Below are positions 9,637-18,540 of a DNA stretch of 64,000 bases, in pieces. Source of the DNA: Frigoribacterium sp. Leaf186 (GTDB lineage Bacteria > Actinomycetota > Actinomycetes > Actinomycetales > Microbacteriaceae). The notes beneath the pieces are model-generated. The model was not told where the DNA came from and made no database searches. It was given only the letters and a program-made list of their open reading frames with translations. Made by a program: the position numbers and the translations under genes. The stretch is from positions 161,512 through 225,511 of the forward strand of contig NZ_LMPQ01000001.1 of NCBI RefSeq assembly GCF_001423905.1. Reading direction: 5' to 3'. How positions within the stretch are numbered: position 1 is the first letter of the stretch; each line of letters begins with the position of its first letter.

Positions 9637-9872
9637 TGCTCGGCCTCGACCCCGTCGGCGTGCAGTGCTCTCGCGCCTCGTGTCGAGCCGAGGCACGGCA
9701 TAATGTGCACTGGCGCAACCCCAAGATCCACGGCATCGACCGGGTCAAGGTGTGGTCGGCGTGCGACGAGCACGTGGACTTCCTGCGCGAGTTCCTCGAG
9801 GCACGTGACTTCCCGGTCGTCGTGACGGGGGTGTCAGAGGTCGTCGAACAGGTCGGAACGGAGGCGCGGTGA
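9636..9872 (+). CDS. Small Cys-containing protein of unknown function
   Basis: A 78-residue protein I do not recognise by function. It has a possible metal-binding set: Cys11 and Cys16 (C-x4-C) near the N-terminus and Cys43 with His46 (C-x2-H), with a basic and aromatic stretch (HNVHWRNPKIHG) between. This looks like a one-domain zinc-ribbon-like fold; no membrane segment is seen. The ATG overlaps the DUF3099 stop by one base, and its own stop overlaps the GTG of SURF1, so the three are translationally coupled. Its place between two membrane proteins suggests a shared job, but that is inference. Confidence 0.75.
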   Translation: MLGLDPVGVQCSRASCRAEARHNVHWRNPKIHGIDRVKVWSACDEHVDFLREFLEARDFPVVVTGVSEVVEQVGTEAR

Positions 9873-10720
9873 CGAACATCCGCTTCGCCCTCTCGCGGAG
9901 ATGGCTGGGCTACCTCGCCGTCGCCGTCGTCTTCGCGATCGTCTGCGTGTTCCTCGCCCACTGGCAGTGGTCCCGGCACGACGAGAAGCTCGCGGTGGTC
10001 CACCAGCTCGAGCAGACCTACGACGCCGACCCCGTCCCGCTCGCTCAGGCCCTGCCCGACCTGTCGTCGTACGACGCCGCCCAAGAGTGGCAACCCGTCG
10101 AGATGACCGGCCGCTACCTCGCCGACGACGAACTCCTGGTGCGCAACAGGCCGCTCAACGGTCAACCGGGCTTCGAGGTCCTCGTGCCGTTCCGCACGAC
10201 GCAGGGCGACGTCTTCGTCGTCGACCGCGGCTGGGTGCCGACCGGCAACGCCCAGGACTCCCCCGACGTCGTCCCCGCGCCTCCGTCGGGTGACGTCACC
10301 GTCGTGGCGCGCCTCAAGCCCGGCGAGCCGGCCGTGGGCGATCGCACCGGCGTGCCGGGCACGAACCAGATCGCCACGATCCAGCTGAGCGAGGTCGAGT
10401 CACGGGTCGGGCAGCCGATCTACTCGGCTGCCTACGGCCTGATCGTCAGCGAGAGCCCTGCGCCGGCGACGGCTCCGGTGCCGTCGACGAAGCCCGAGGT
10501 CGACACCGGACTCAACCTGTCGTACTTCGTGCAGTGGCTGATGTTCGCCGTCGGGGCGTTCGGGTTCTTGTTCTACGTCTTCCGGCAGGAGTACCGCAAC
10601 CAGAACGCCGACGACGACGAACTCGTCGAGCGCGAGGCCGAACGGCAGCGCCGTCGCGACGCGCGACCGCGTCACGACAACGACGTCGAGGACGAGATCC
10701 TCGACGGTGTCCGCCGCTGA
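9869..10720 (+). CDS. SURF1 family cytochrome oxidase biogenesis protein
   Basis: A 283-residue SURF1/Shy1-type protein. It has one N-terminal membrane helix (about 11-29), an extracytoplasmic middle with the family motifs RNRPLNGQPGFEVLVPF and VDRGWVP, and a second helix near 215-235 (VQWLMFAVGAFGFLFYVF), followed by a charged cytoplasmic tail. SURF1 helps haem a insertion into subunit I of aa3-type oxidase, which agrees with ctaA and ctaB elsewhere in the window. The GTG start is preceded by GGAGGCGCG, which here acts as the ribosome-binding site, and overlaps the stop of the small Cys protein. It converges on the ABC-F gene with 7 bases between. Confidence 0.93.
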   Translation: MTNIRFALSRRWLGYLAVAVVFAIVCVFLAHWQWSRHDEKLAVVHQLEQTYDADPVPLAQALPDLSSYDAAQEWQPVEMTGRYLADDELLVRNRPLNGQPGFEVLVPFRTTQGDVFVVDRGWVPTGNAQDSPDVVPAPPSGDVTVVARLKPGEPAVGDRTGVPGTNQIATIQLSEVESRVGQPIYSAAYGLIVSESPAPATAPVPSTKPEVDTGLNLSYFVQWLMFAVGAFGFLFYVFRQEYRNQNADDDELVEREAERQRRRDARPRHDNDVEDEILDGVRR

Positions 10721-10727
10721 GGCCGCC

Positions 10728-12326
10728 TCAGGCCAGGTTGATCAGGTCGGAGTAGTCCGGCGTCCAGTGGTCCTCGGTGCCCTCGGGCATGATCAGGACG
10801 CGCTCGGGGTTCAGCGCCTCGACCGCTCCCTCGTCGTGGCTGACGAGGACGACCGCACCCTCGTAGTTGCTCAGGGCGTCGAGGATCTCGAGGCGGCTGG
10901 CCGGGTCGAGGTTGTTGGTGGGCTCGTCGAGCAGCAACACGTTGGCGCCCGAGACCACGATCATGGCCAGGGCCAGTCGGGTCTTCTCGCCGCCGGACAG
11001 CACGCCGGCCGGCTTGGCCGAATCGTCTCCGGTGAAGAGGAAGGAGCCCAACACGCGCCGCGCCTCCATCTCGGTGATGTTCGGTGAAGACGACACCATG
11101 TTCTCGAGCACGCTGCGCTTGACGTCGATCGTCTCGTGCTCCTGCGCGTAGTAGCCGACCCGCAGGCCGTGGCCGGGTTCGAGCTGCCCCGTGTCGGGGG
11201 CGTCGACGCCGGCGAGGATGCGCAGCAGGGTCGTCTTGCCGGCACCGTTCAGGCCCAGGATCACGACCTTCGACCCCCGGTCGATGGCGAGGTCGACGGC
11301 CGTGAAGATCTCGAGCGAGCCGTAGCTCTTCGAGAGGTTGGACGCCATGAGGGGCGTCTTGCCGCATGCGACCGGCGTGGGGAATCGCAGCTTCGCCACG
11401 CGGTCGACCGCGCGGACCTCGTCGAGGCCGGAGAGCAGCTTCTCGGCGCGGGCCACCATCTGGTGCGCGGCCGCGGCCTTCGACGCCTTGGCGCCGAAGC
11501 GGGCCGCCTGCTTCTGCAGGGCCGAGGCCTGCTTCTCGGCGTTCGAGCGCTCTTTCTTGCGGCGCTCCTCGTCGGCTGCCCGCTGGCGCTGGTAGTTGCG
11601 CCAACCCATGTTGTAGACGTCGATGGCCTGTCGGTTCGCGTCCAGGTAGAAGACCCGGTTCACGACCTCCTCGACGAGTTCGATGTCGTGGCTGATCACG
11701 ATGACGCCACCCTGGTAGGTCTTGAGGTACTCGCGGAGCCAGACGACCGAGTCGGCGTCGAGGTGGTTCGTCGGTTCGTCGAGGATCATCGTGTCGGCCG
11801 CCGAGAACAGGATGCGCGCGAGCTCGATGCGTCGGCGCTGACCACCCGAGAGGGTCGAGAGCGGCTGGTCGAGGATGCGGTCGGGCAGGCTCAGGTTGCT
11901 GGCGATCGACGCGGCCTCGGCCTCGGCCGCGTAGCCGCCGAGGGCGTTGAAGCGGTCGTCGAGGTCGCCGTAGCGCTTCATGGCACGCGCGGCCACGTCG
12001 GCGTCGGGGTCGCCCATGGCGAGGGTGGCCTCCTGGATGCCGAGCAGCAGCTGGCCGAGCCCCCTGGCGTCGAGGATGCGCGTGCGGGCGAGGTCTTCGG
12101 GGTTGCCGCTGCGGGGGTCCTGCGGGAGGTAGCCGATCTCGCCGGACCGTTCGATCTTGCCGCCAGTCGGCATGGTCTCGCCCGCCAGCGTCTTGGTCAT
12201 GGTCGTCTTGCCGGCGCCGTTGCGGCCGACGAGGCCGATCTTGTCGCCCCGGTCGACCCGGAACGAGACGTCGGCCATGAGGAGGCGCGCGCCGACGCGG
12301 ATCTCGAGATCGTGCACGGAGAGCAC
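10728..12326 (-). CDS. ABC-F family ATP-binding cassette protein
   Basis: A 532-residue protein with two ATP-binding cassettes and no membrane helices. Walker A motifs are GRNGAGKT near residue 35 and GLNGAGKT near 350; signatures are LSGGQRRR and LSGGEKTR; Walker B segments are MILDEPTNHLD and LLLDEPTNNLD. The linker between the cassettes is a long charged coiled coil rich in Arg, Lys and Ala. ABC-F proteins bind the ribosome and adjust translation or protect it from antibiotics; which subgroup this is (EttA, Uup or a resistance type) cannot be said. The GTG at 12326 (VLSVHDLE) was preferred to longer frames because the family begins there. Confidence 0.92.
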   Translation of the reverse strand: MLSVHDLEIRVGARLLMADVSFRVDRGDKIGLVGRNGAGKTTMTKTLAGETMPTGGKIERSGEIGYLPQDPRSGNPEDLARTRILDARGLGQLLLGIQEATLAMGDPDADVAARAMKRYGDLDDRFNALGGYAAEAEAASIASNLSLPDRILDQPLSTLSGGQRRRIELARILFSAADTMILDEPTNHLDADSVVWLREYLKTYQGGVIVISHDIELVEEVVNRVFYLDANRQAIDVYNMGWRNYQRQRAADEERRKKERSNAEKQASALQKQAARFGAKASKAAAAHQMVARAEKLLSGLDEVRAVDRVAKLRFPTPVACGKTPLMASNLSKSYGSLEIFTAVDLAIDRGSKVVILGLNGAGKTTLLRILAGVDAPDTGQLEPGHGLRVGYYAQEHETIDVKRSVLENMVSSSPNITEMEARRVLGSFLFTGDDSAKPAGVLSGGEKTRLALAMIVVSGANVLLLDEPTNNLDPASRLEILDALSNYEGAVVLVSHDEGAVEALNPERVLIMPEGTEDHWTPDYSDLINLA

Positions 12327-12474
12327 AGCAGATGTCCAATCGATTGGTGAGGAGTCCACAACGGGGCCCGGAGGAGAGCCGCCCATAGGATGGGGACGTC
12401 GTGTGGAGAGGGTCGCAGCACTGCGCTGCCGACCAGCCGCTCGGCCGATCAACCTACCCATTCTAGGAGTCCCC
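12327..12474. promoter_or_regulatory. Divergent region between the ABC-F gene and bioY
   Basis: TAGGAT at 12386-12391 is a possible plus-strand -10 box for bioY, giving a leader of about 80 bases that contains a small hairpin (gcagc-actgc-gctgc). I see neither a known riboswitch nor a clear BirA or BioQ operator. AGGAG at 12465-12469 is the bioY ribosome-binding site. Confidence 0.4.
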
Positions 12475-13080
12475 ATGACGAACACCGCCGCATCGACCTC
12501 ACGGCCGGTCCTCGCCGACCGTCTGGTGGCCCGGGGCGCGGCCACCGACGTGGCCCTCGTGCTCGGCGGCGTGGCCGTCGTCTCGGCCCTCGCCCAGGTG
12601 CAGATCCCGCTCTGGCCGGTGCCCGTCACGGGTCAGACCCTCGGCGTGATGCTCGTCGGCGCGTCCCTCGGCGCCCGGCGTGGCGCCCTCTCGCTCGCCG
12701 CCTACCTCGTCCTCGGGGTCGCGGGCCTGCCGATCTTCGCCGAGTTCTCGGGCGGTCCGCTCAGCGTCCTCAAGCCGAGCTTCGGCTTCGTCATCGGCTT
12801 CGTCATCACGGCCGCCGTCATCGGGTGGCTGTCCGAGCGCGACTGGGACAAGAGATGGGGTCGCTCTGCCGCCGCGTTCTTCCTCGCCAGTCTCATCCCG
12901 TTCGCCGTCGGGCTGCCCTACCTGGCCGTCGTCCTGGGCTCGCTCGGCCTGCCGAACGATCTGCCGAGCGTCCTCGCGGCGGGCCTCTACCCGTTCGTCG
13001 TGGGCGGCATCGCCAAATGGCTCATCGCCGCGGCGGCCCTGCCCCTGGCCTGGCGTGCGCTGAAGCGCCTCGGCGACTAG
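12475..13080 (+). CDS. bioY: Biotin transporter substrate-binding subunit BioY
   Basis: A 201-residue integral membrane protein of the BioY (S component, ECF-type) family. After a short N-terminal tail there are about six hydrophobic helices, with the signature VQIPLWPVPVTGQTLGVML near 44-62 and the YLVLGVAGLPIF segment. BioY captures biotin at the cytoplasmic membrane. It acts alone or with EcfA ATPases and EcfT; no bioM/bioN (ecfA/ecfT) genes are adjacent, so it would use shared energising subunits elsewhere or work singly. ATG at 12475 has a good AGGAG 6 bases upstream. It is followed by a strong bidirectional terminator. Confidence 0.94.
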   Translation: MTNTAASTSRPVLADRLVARGAATDVALVLGGVAVVSALAQVQIPLWPVPVTGQTLGVMLVGASLGARRGALSLAAYLVLGVAGLPIFAEFSGGPLSVLKPSFGFVIGFVITAAVIGWLSERDWDKRWGRSAAAFFLASLIPFAVGLPYLAVVLGSLGLPNDLPSVLAAGLYPFVVGGIAKWLIAAAALPLAWRALKRLGD

Positions 13081-13095
13081 CGCCTCCCGCCGTCG

Positions 13096-13143
13096 ACACG
13101 ACGAAGCCCCGTCCCTCTCGCGAGGGACGGGGCTTCGTCGTGT
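13096..13143. terminator. Bidirectional terminator between bioY and the SufT-like gene
   Basis: A perfect 22-base stem (13096-13117 with 13122-13143) and a 4-base loop (tcgc). It lies between two convergent genes and should stop both. Its flank shares 19 identical bases with the pyk terminator region at 55485-55503. Confidence 0.88.
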
Positions 13144-13159
13144 GGACGGTCGACCGAGG

Positions 13160-13492
13160 TCAGATGGAGAACCCGATGGCCCGCATCATGTCGCGGCCGT
13201 CGTCCGTGATGCGGTCGGGGCCCCACGGCGGCATCCACACCCAGTTGATGCGGAACGCGTCGACCACGCCGTCGAGGGCGTTGGCCGTGTCGCCCTCGAT
13301 GACGTCCGTCAGCGGGCAGCCCGCACTCGTGAGCGTCATGCTGATGATGAGCGCGTTCTCGTGCTCTTCGTCCATGGCCAGGTCGTAGATCAGGCCCAGG
13401 TCGACGATGTTGACGCCCAACTCGGGGTCGACGACCTCTTTGAGGGCCTCGATCGTCTCGTCGAACTTCTCGGGGCTCAGCGCGACGGCCAC
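13160..13492 (-). CDS. SufT-like metal-sulfur cluster assembly factor (MIP18/PaaD family)
   Basis: A 110-residue protein of the MIP18 (DUF59) family. The family core VVDPELGVNIVDLGLIYDL lies at 20-38, and TSAGCPLTDVIE holds the conserved Cys near residue 59. Such proteins help load or hand over iron-sulfur clusters in the cytoplasm, and in actinobacteria they are often the last gene of the suf operon, as here. GTG at 13492 begins two bases after the sufC stop, so it is surely co-transcribed. It is sometimes annotated as SufT or as metal-sulfur cluster biosynthetic enzyme; the exact role is not established. Confidence 0.88.
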   Translation of the reverse strand: MAVALSPEKFDETIEALKEVVDPELGVNIVDLGLIYDLAMDEEHENALIISMTLTSAGCPLTDVIEGDTANALDGVVDAFRINWVWMPPWGPDRITDDGRDMMRAIGFSI

Positions 13493-13494
13493 GG

Positions 13495-14280
13495 TCAGAC
13501 CGCCGTGGTCGCGGCGGCCTCGGCGGCGGCTGCCGTGACGTACCGGTCGTAGCCCTCGTTCTCGAGGCGGTCGGCCAGCTCGGGCCCACCCTCGTCGGCG
13601 ACGTGGCCGTCGACGAAGACGTGCACGAAGTCGGGCTTGATGTAGCGCAGGATGCGCGTGTAGTGCGTGATCAGCAGCAGCCCGAGACCCGTGTTGGCCT
13701 TGGCGCGGTTGACGCCCTCGGACACGATCTTGAGCGCGTCGACGTCGAGGCCGGAGTCGGTCTCGTCGAGGACGGCGAACTTCGGCTTGAGCAGCTCGAG
13801 CTGCATGATCTCGTGACGCTTCTTCTCGCCGCCCGAGAAGCCCTCGTTGACGTTGCGCTCGGCGAAGGCCGAGTCCATCTTGAGAGCACTCATCGACTCG
13901 CGCAGGTCTTTGATCCAGCCGCGGATGGCGGGGGCTTCACCGTCGAGGGCCGTCTTGGCGGTCCGCAGGAAGTTCGAGACGGTGACGCCAGGGATCTCGA
14001 CCGGGTACTGCATGGCGAGGAAAAGACCGGCCTTGGCGCGCTCGTCGACGCTCATCTCGAGGACCTCTCGGCCGTCGAGCAGGATGGAGCCGCCGTCGAC
14101 GTTGTAGCGCGGATGGCCGGCGATCGTGTAGGCGAGGGTCGACTTGCCCGAGCCGTTGGGGCCCATGACGGCGTGGATCTCGCCCTCGTTGATGGTGAGG
14201 TCGACGCCCTTGAGGATGGGCTTCGGGCCCTGGTCGGTGTCGATGCTGACCTTGAGGTCGCGGATCTCGAGAGTGGACAT
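13495..14280 (-). CDS. sufC: Fe-S cluster assembly ATPase SufC
   Basis: A 261-residue ABC-type ATPase, the energy unit of the SufBCD scaffold in the cytoplasm. Walker A GPNGSGKS is at 40-47, the SufC signature FSGGEKKR at 148-155 and Walker B with LDETDSGLD at 171-179. The sequence runs a little longer than usual with an Ala/Thr-rich C-terminal tail (YVTAAAAEAAATTAV). The ATG at 14280 has an aaggaac Shine-Dalgarno. It lies after the Rieske ferredoxin and before the SufT-like gene on one minus-strand operon. Confidence 0.98.
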   Translation of the reverse strand: MSTLEIRDLKVSIDTDQGPKPILKGVDLTINEGEIHAVMGPNGSGKSTLAYTIAGHPRYNVDGGSILLDGREVLEMSVDERAKAGLFLAMQYPVEIPGVTVSNFLRTAKTALDGEAPAIRGWIKDLRESMSALKMDSAFAERNVNEGFSGGEKKRHEIMQLELLKPKFAVLDETDSGLDVDALKIVSEGVNRAKANTGLGLLLITHYTRILRYIKPDFVHVFVDGHVADEGGPELADRLENEGYDRYVTAAAAEAAATTAV

Positions 14281-14294
14281 GCGTTTCTGTTCCT

Positions 14295-14627
14295 TTACTG
14301 TGCGGCGCCGGTGACGGTCGAGGCGGTGTCGACGTACACCTCGCCGTCGATGACGGAGACCGAGAAGACCGGTACGGGTTCGTAGGCGGGCAGCGTGAGC
14401 GGCTTGCCGGTGGTGAGCTCGAACTTCGAGCCGTGGGCCCAGCACTCGAGCGTGTCGTCCTCGACGAAGCCCTCGGAGAGCGAGATGTCGCCGTGGGTGC
14501 AGGTGTCGCCGATCGCGTGGATGGTGCCGGCACTGTCTTTCACGACGGCGACGGCGACGCCGTCGACGACGACCCGCAGGGCCTGTGCCGGGCTGACGTC
14601 GTCGACGCCGCAGACCTTCGTCGCCAT
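14295..14627 (-). CDS. Rieske-type ferredoxin of the suf operon
   Basis: A 110-residue Rieske 2Fe-2S protein. The cluster ligands are clear: Cys43 and His45 in CTHGD, and Cys62 and His65 in CWAHG. It resembles the ferredoxin subunits of non-haem dioxygenases, which is the usual automatic name, but its fixed place between sufD and sufC in actinobacteria suggests electron supply to, or sensing within, iron-sulfur assembly. That role is inference. Its ATG overlaps the sufD stop by one base (TGATG in the coding sense), so it is translationally coupled. Confidence 0.92.
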   Translation of the reverse strand: MATKVCGVDDVSPAQALRVVVDGVAVAVVKDSAGTIHAIGDTCTHGDISLSEGFVEDDTLECWAHGSKFELTTGKPLTLPAYEPVPVFSVSVIDGEVYVDTASTVTGAAQ

Positions 14628-15853
14628 CAGGCGACCGTCTCGGTCGACGTGGCCTCGCCCGCGGCCAGTTCGGCCTCGATGGCGTCCACCAGACGGGTCT
14701 GCAGGTCGGCGTCCCCGATCTTCTGGACGACCTCGACCAGGAACCCGAGCACCACGAGACGGCGTGCCTCGTGCTCCGAGATGCCCCGGGACTGCAGGTA
14801 GAAGAGGTGCTCGTCGTCGAAGCGACCGGTGGCGCTCGCGTGACCGGCGCCCTCGATGTCGCCGGTCTCGATCTCGAGGTTGGGGATCGAGTCGGCTCGC
14901 GTGCCCTCGCTGAGCACGAGGTTGCGGTTCTGCTCGTAGCTGTCGGTGCCGGGGGCGGTGCGGGCGATCAGGACGTCGCCGATCCACACGGTGCGTGCAC
15001 CGGCACCCTGCAGGGCGCCCTTGTAGTTGACGCGGCTGCGGGTCTTCGGCGCGTCGTGGTGGACGTACACCTGCTGTTCGAGGTGCTGGCCGGCGTCGGC
15101 GAAGTACACGCCGTAGAGCTCGGCGTCGGCTCCCTGCTCGGCCAGGTGGGCCGACGGGTTCACCCGGACGACCGAGCCTCCGAGGCTGACGACGAAGTGC
15201 TTGAGCTGGGCGTCGCGCCCGATGCGTGCGTGGTGGCTCGCGAGGTGGACGGCGTCGTCGTCCCACTCCTGCAGGGTCACGACCGTGAGGTGGGCCCCCT
15301 CGTCGACGACGATCTCGACGTTCTCGACGAGGTGCGCCGCCCCGGTGTTGCGGAGCACCACCATGGCCTGGCTGTTCGCCTTGGCGTGGATCAGCGTGTG
15401 ACCCGCCCGGGGTTCGCGGTCGAGGCCCGACCGGCCGATGGTGATCGCCGAGGGCTCGTCGCCGTCCAGGGTGACGGAGAGCACCTTCTCGGCGCTCGCC
15501 CACGCGTTGGCGGCCGCCTTGTCTTCCGGTGTTCCCGCCGTGCCGACCCGGGGGTCGGCACGGTCGATCCACTCGACGGTCGCGCCGGGGGTCTCGCGCG
15601 CCAGGTAGGCGTAGGGCGAACCGTCGAGGTCGCCGTCGATCAGGGCCCGGAGGCGCGCCACGGGGCTGAGCTTCCAGTCGACCTCTCGACCGGTGACGTC
15701 GGGGAAGGCCGAGGGGTCGACCGAGGTGAACCGCTCGGACCGCGTCTGCACGGGCACGAGGCCCCAGCCGCCGTCGGTGTGCGCCCCGGCTCCGTGCTGC
15801 ACGCCGGGTGTGGTGGTGGACTGTGGTGTGGTGGTGGGTGCTGCGGCGGACAT
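14627..15853 (-). CDS. sufD: Fe-S cluster assembly protein SufD
   Basis: A 408-residue member of the SufB/SufD beta-helix family. The N-terminal 30 residues are Thr/Pro-rich and poorly conserved; the core begins about WKLSPVARLRAL. The C-terminus has the family pattern GRFDDEHLFYLQSRGISEHEARRLVVLGF, with the His-containing segment that contacts SufB. SufD partners SufB and SufC as the cytoplasmic scaffold on which clusters are built and probably helps iron entry. It begins right after the sufB stop (start at 15853, sufB ends at 15854). Confidence 0.96.
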   Translation of the reverse strand: MSAAAPTTTPQSTTTPGVQHGAGAHTDGGWGLVPVQTRSERFTSVDPSAFPDVTGREVDWKLSPVARLRALIDGDLDGSPYAYLARETPGATVEWIDRADPRVGTAGTPEDKAAANAWASAEKVLSVTLDGDEPSAITIGRSGLDREPRAGHTLIHAKANSQAMVVLRNTGAAHLVENVEIVVDEGAHLTVVTLQEWDDDAVHLASHHARIGRDAQLKHFVVSLGGSVVRVNPSAHLAEQGADAELYGVYFADAGQHLEQQVYVHHDAPKTRSRVNYKGALQGAGARTVWIGDVLIARTAPGTDSYEQNRNLVLSEGTRADSIPNLEIETGDIEGAGHASATGRFDDEHLFYLQSRGISEHEARRLVVLGFLVEVVQKIGDADLQTRLVDAIEAELAAGEATSTETVA

Positions 15854-17272
15854 CTAGCCGACTGATCCTTCCATGCTCATCTCGATGAGCTTGTTGAGTT
15901 CGAGCGCGTACTCCATCGGGAGTTCACGGGCGATGGGCTCGATGAAGCCACGGACGATCATGGCCATGGCCTCGTCTTCCGCCATGCCGCGCGACATGAG
16001 GTAGAAGAGCTGCTCTTCGCTGACCCGGGAGACCGTCGCCTCGTGGCCGAGCTGGACGTCGTCGACGCGGATGTCGATCGCGGGGTACGTGTCGGAGCGC
16101 GAGATCGTGTCGACGAGCAGCGCGTCGCAGCGGACCGTGTTGGCCGCGTGGTGAGCGGCCTCGTCGACGCGGACCTCGCCACGGTAGCCCGCACGACCGC
16201 CGCCGCGGGCGATGGACTTCGAGACGATCGACGACGTCGTGTACGGCGCCATGTGGACCATTTTCGCGCCCGCGTCCTGGTGCTGACCGGGGCCCGCGAA
16301 GGCGACCGACAGGGTCTCACCCTTGGCGTGCTCGCCCACGAGGTAGATCGACGGGTACTTCATCGTCACCTTCGAGCCGATGTTGCCGTCGATCCACTCC
16401 ATGGTGGCGCCCTCGTGGGCGATGGCCCGCTTCGTGACGAGGTTGTAGACGTTGTTCGACCAGTTCTGGATGGTCGTGTAGCGGACGCGCGCGTTCTTCT
16501 TCACGATGATCTCGACGACGGCCGAGTGGAGCGAGTCGGACTTGTAGATCGGGGCCGTGCAGCCCTCGATGTAGTGCACGTAGCTGTCCTCGTCGGCGAT
16601 GATCAGCGTGCGCTCGAACTGGCCCATGTTCTCGGTGTTGATCCGGAAGTAGGCCTGCAGGGGGATCTCGACGTGGACGCCCTTGGGCACGTAGACGAAC
16701 GAGCCCCCGGACCAGACGGCCGTGTTGAGGGCGGCGAACTTGTTGTCGCCGGCCGGGATGACCGTGCCGAAGTACTCCTGGAAGATCTCGGGGTGCTCGC
16801 GCAGCGCGGTGTCGGTGTCCATGAAGATGACACCCTGCTGCTCGAGGTCCTCGCGGATCTGGTGGTAGACCACCTCGGACTCGTACTGGGCCGCGACGCC
16901 GGCCACGAGGCGGTTGCGCTCGGCCTCGGGGATGCCGAGCTTCTCGTACGTGTTCTTGATGTCGTCCGGCAGCTCGTCCCAGGTCGTCGCCTGCTTCTCG
17001 GTCGACCGGACGAAGTACTTGATGTTGTCGAAGTCGATGCCCGAGAGGTCGGCACCCCACGTCGGCATCGGCTTGCGCTCGAAGAGGGCCAGGCCCTTGA
17101 GCCGGTTCTTGAGCATCCACTCGGGCTCGCTCTTCAGGTTCGAGATGTCGGTGACGACCTCGGGTGACACCCCGCGGCGCGCCGAAGCACCCGCGGTGTC
17201 GGAGTCGGACCAGCCGAACTCGTACTGCCCCAGGCTCTCGAGCTCGGGTCGATCGATCAACACGTCTGACAT
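15854..17272 (-). CDS. sufB: Fe-S cluster assembly protein SufB
   Basis: A 472-residue SufB, the main scaffold of the SUF system. It has the long N-terminal helical part ([18 protein letters not shown] near 70-88), [16 protein letters not shown] in the middle, the conserved EGCTAPIY Cys segment, and the C-terminal [18 protein letters not shown] motif. No intein is present, unlike some mycobacterial SufB. ATG at 17272 has an agaggtag Shine-Dalgarno. It is the first gene of the operon; no sufR repressor gene precedes it, and the next gene upstream is the divergent ctaA. Confidence 0.98.
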   Translation of the reverse strand: MSDVLIDRPELESLGQYEFGWSDSDTAGASARRGVSPEVVTDISNLKSEPEWMLKNRLKGLALFERKPMPTWGADLSGIDFDNIKYFVRSTEKQATTWDELPDDIKNTYEKLGIPEAERNRLVAGVAAQYESEVVYHQIREDLEQQGVIFMDTDTALREHPEIFQEYFGTVIPAGDNKFAALNTAVWSGGSFVYVPKGVHVEIPLQAYFRINTENMGQFERTLIIADEDSYVHYIEGCTAPIYKSDSLHSAVVEIIVKKNARVRYTTIQNWSNNVYNLVTKRAIAHEGATMEWIDGNIGSKVTMKYPSIYLVGEHAKGETLSVAFAGPGQHQDAGAKMVHMAPYTTSSIVSKSIARGGGRAGYRGEVRVDEAAHHAANTVRCDALLVDTISRSDTYPAIDIRVDDVQLGHEATVSRVSEEQLFYLMSRGMAEDEAMAMIVRGFIEPIARELPMEYALELNKLIEMSMEGSVG

Positions 17273-17571
17273 GACTACCTCTTTCTCTGCCGGACCGAAC
17301 ACGGGTGGGCCGAACGGCATTCCCCGGGTGGTGGAGCGGTCCAGCTGCTCGCGGTGCGAGTCGAACACGTCGGTGGCCTCCGCCTCGTTCGCCGACGCCC
17401 GAGTTGATCGAGACGTCAGGTCGCGCTGCTTAGACTGGTGGTGAGGGCCGCGTACCGCTTCTGCGGATCTCGCGGTCTTCGGATGTCTCCGTCGACACCC
17501 TGCCGGGTCGTGTTCCTGAACCCGTCGATTCTACAGGGCAGACCGCCGAAAGTGACGAAAGGCAGCAAGTC
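17273..17571. promoter_or_regulatory. Divergent region between sufB and ctaA (299 bases)
   Basis: No gene seen. On the plus strand TAGACT at 17431-17436 is a plausible -10 box that would give ctaA a leader of about 130 bases. For sufB I could not pick a firm promoter. No SufR-like or IscR-like palindrome stood out. Confidence 0.4.
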
Positions 17572-18540
17572 GTGAGCAACGCACAGGTGGGCACCACCGG
17601 AGTCCTGACCCGAGCCTGGTCGTGGTTGCCCACGACGGTCGACCGTCGGGTGCGTTTCATCGCCTGGGCCTCGTTCGTCTGCCAGGTGCTGCTGATCGGC
17701 ACGGGAGGCGCGGTGCGGCTCACCGGTTCGGGCCTCGGTTGCCCCACCTGGCCCCGGTGCACGACCGACTCGTTCGTCAGCACGCCCGAGATGGGCATCC
17801 ACGGTGCCATCGAGTTCGGCAACCGCCTGCTGACCTTCGTGTTGACCCTGGTGGTGATCCTCGCCTTCCTGTTCGTGCTGCGCCAGCGCAAGGTCCGGCG
17901 TGACTTCTTCTGGCTCACCCTGTTGCAGGGCCTCAGCATCCCGTTTCAGGCCGTCCTCGGCGGGATCACCGTCCTGACCGGCCTCAACCCCTACATCGTG
18001 GGGGCACACTTCGTCGTCTCGATCGTGCTCGTCGGCCTCACGACGACGCTCCTCTGGCGGGTGCATCGCGGGCCGCGGGGCCACCACGCCGCGACGCCGC
18101 CCGGTTACGCGCGCCTGGTCCACGTCCTCGCCGCCGTCGTGGCCGTCACCGTCGTCGTGGGCGTCCTCACGACCGGCTCCGGTCCGCACGCCGGCGACGC
18201 GGCCACCCCGCGCAACGGCCTCGACCCCGCGATCATGGACCACGTCCACAGCTGGCCGGCCTACGCCACCCTGGCGCTGACCGTCGCCGTCGTCGCCTGG
18301 ACGATCCGAGCGGGCCTCCCCCGCCGTTTCCCGTTCGCCCTCCTGGCCGTCGAGCTCGTGCAGATCGCCGTGGGCATCACGCAGGCCCGCACGGGGCTGC
18401 CGCCCCTCCTGGTGGGGACGCACATGGTGCTCGCCGCGCTCCTCGTCGCGGCGACGACCGCCGTCGTGCTGTCCTTGCACAACGACCAGGCACCCGACGA
18501 GGTCGAGCCGATCGTCGAGGCCGCGGCGGTCCGGGCCTGA
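17572..18540 (+). CDS. ctaA: Haem A synthase (COX15/CtaA family)
   Basis: A 322-residue membrane protein that oxidises haem O to haem A for aa3-type cytochrome oxidase. The N-terminal signature GGAVRLTGSGLGCPTWPRC (about 44-62) with its Cys pair, and conserved His residues in the even helices (for example HGAIEFGNRLL and GAHFVVS), are visible. About eight membrane helices are expected and can be traced. The start is GTG at 17572, preceded by cgaaaggcagcaagtc. Partner ctaB lies 1 kb away on the other strand with a GNAT gene between. Confidence 0.94.
   Translation: MSNAQVGTTGVLTRAWSWLPTTVDRRVRFIAWASFVCQVLLIGTGGAVRLTGSGLGCPTWPRCTTDSFVSTPEMGIHGAIEFGNRLLTFVLTLVVILAFLFVLRQRKVRRDFFWLTLLQGLSIPFQAVLGGITVLTGLNPYIVGAHFVVSIVLVGLTTTLLWRVHRGPRGHHAATPPGYARLVHVLAAVVAVTVVVGVLTTGSGPHAGDAATPRNGLDPAIMDHVHSWPAYATLALTVAVVAWTIRAGLPRRFPFALLAVELVQIAVGITQARTGLPPLLVGTHMVLAALLVAATTAVVLSLHNDQAPDEVEPIVEAAAVRA

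Noticed and set aside
12392-12474. Biotin-linked riboswitch or BirA/BioQ operator ahead of bioY
   Set aside because: No known biotin riboswitch class exists, and no clear palindromic operator is visible in the leader.
17273-17368. N-terminal extension of SufB
   Set aside because: The frame stays open to 17368, but the residues are unlike SufB and the ATG at 17272 has a good ribosome-binding site.
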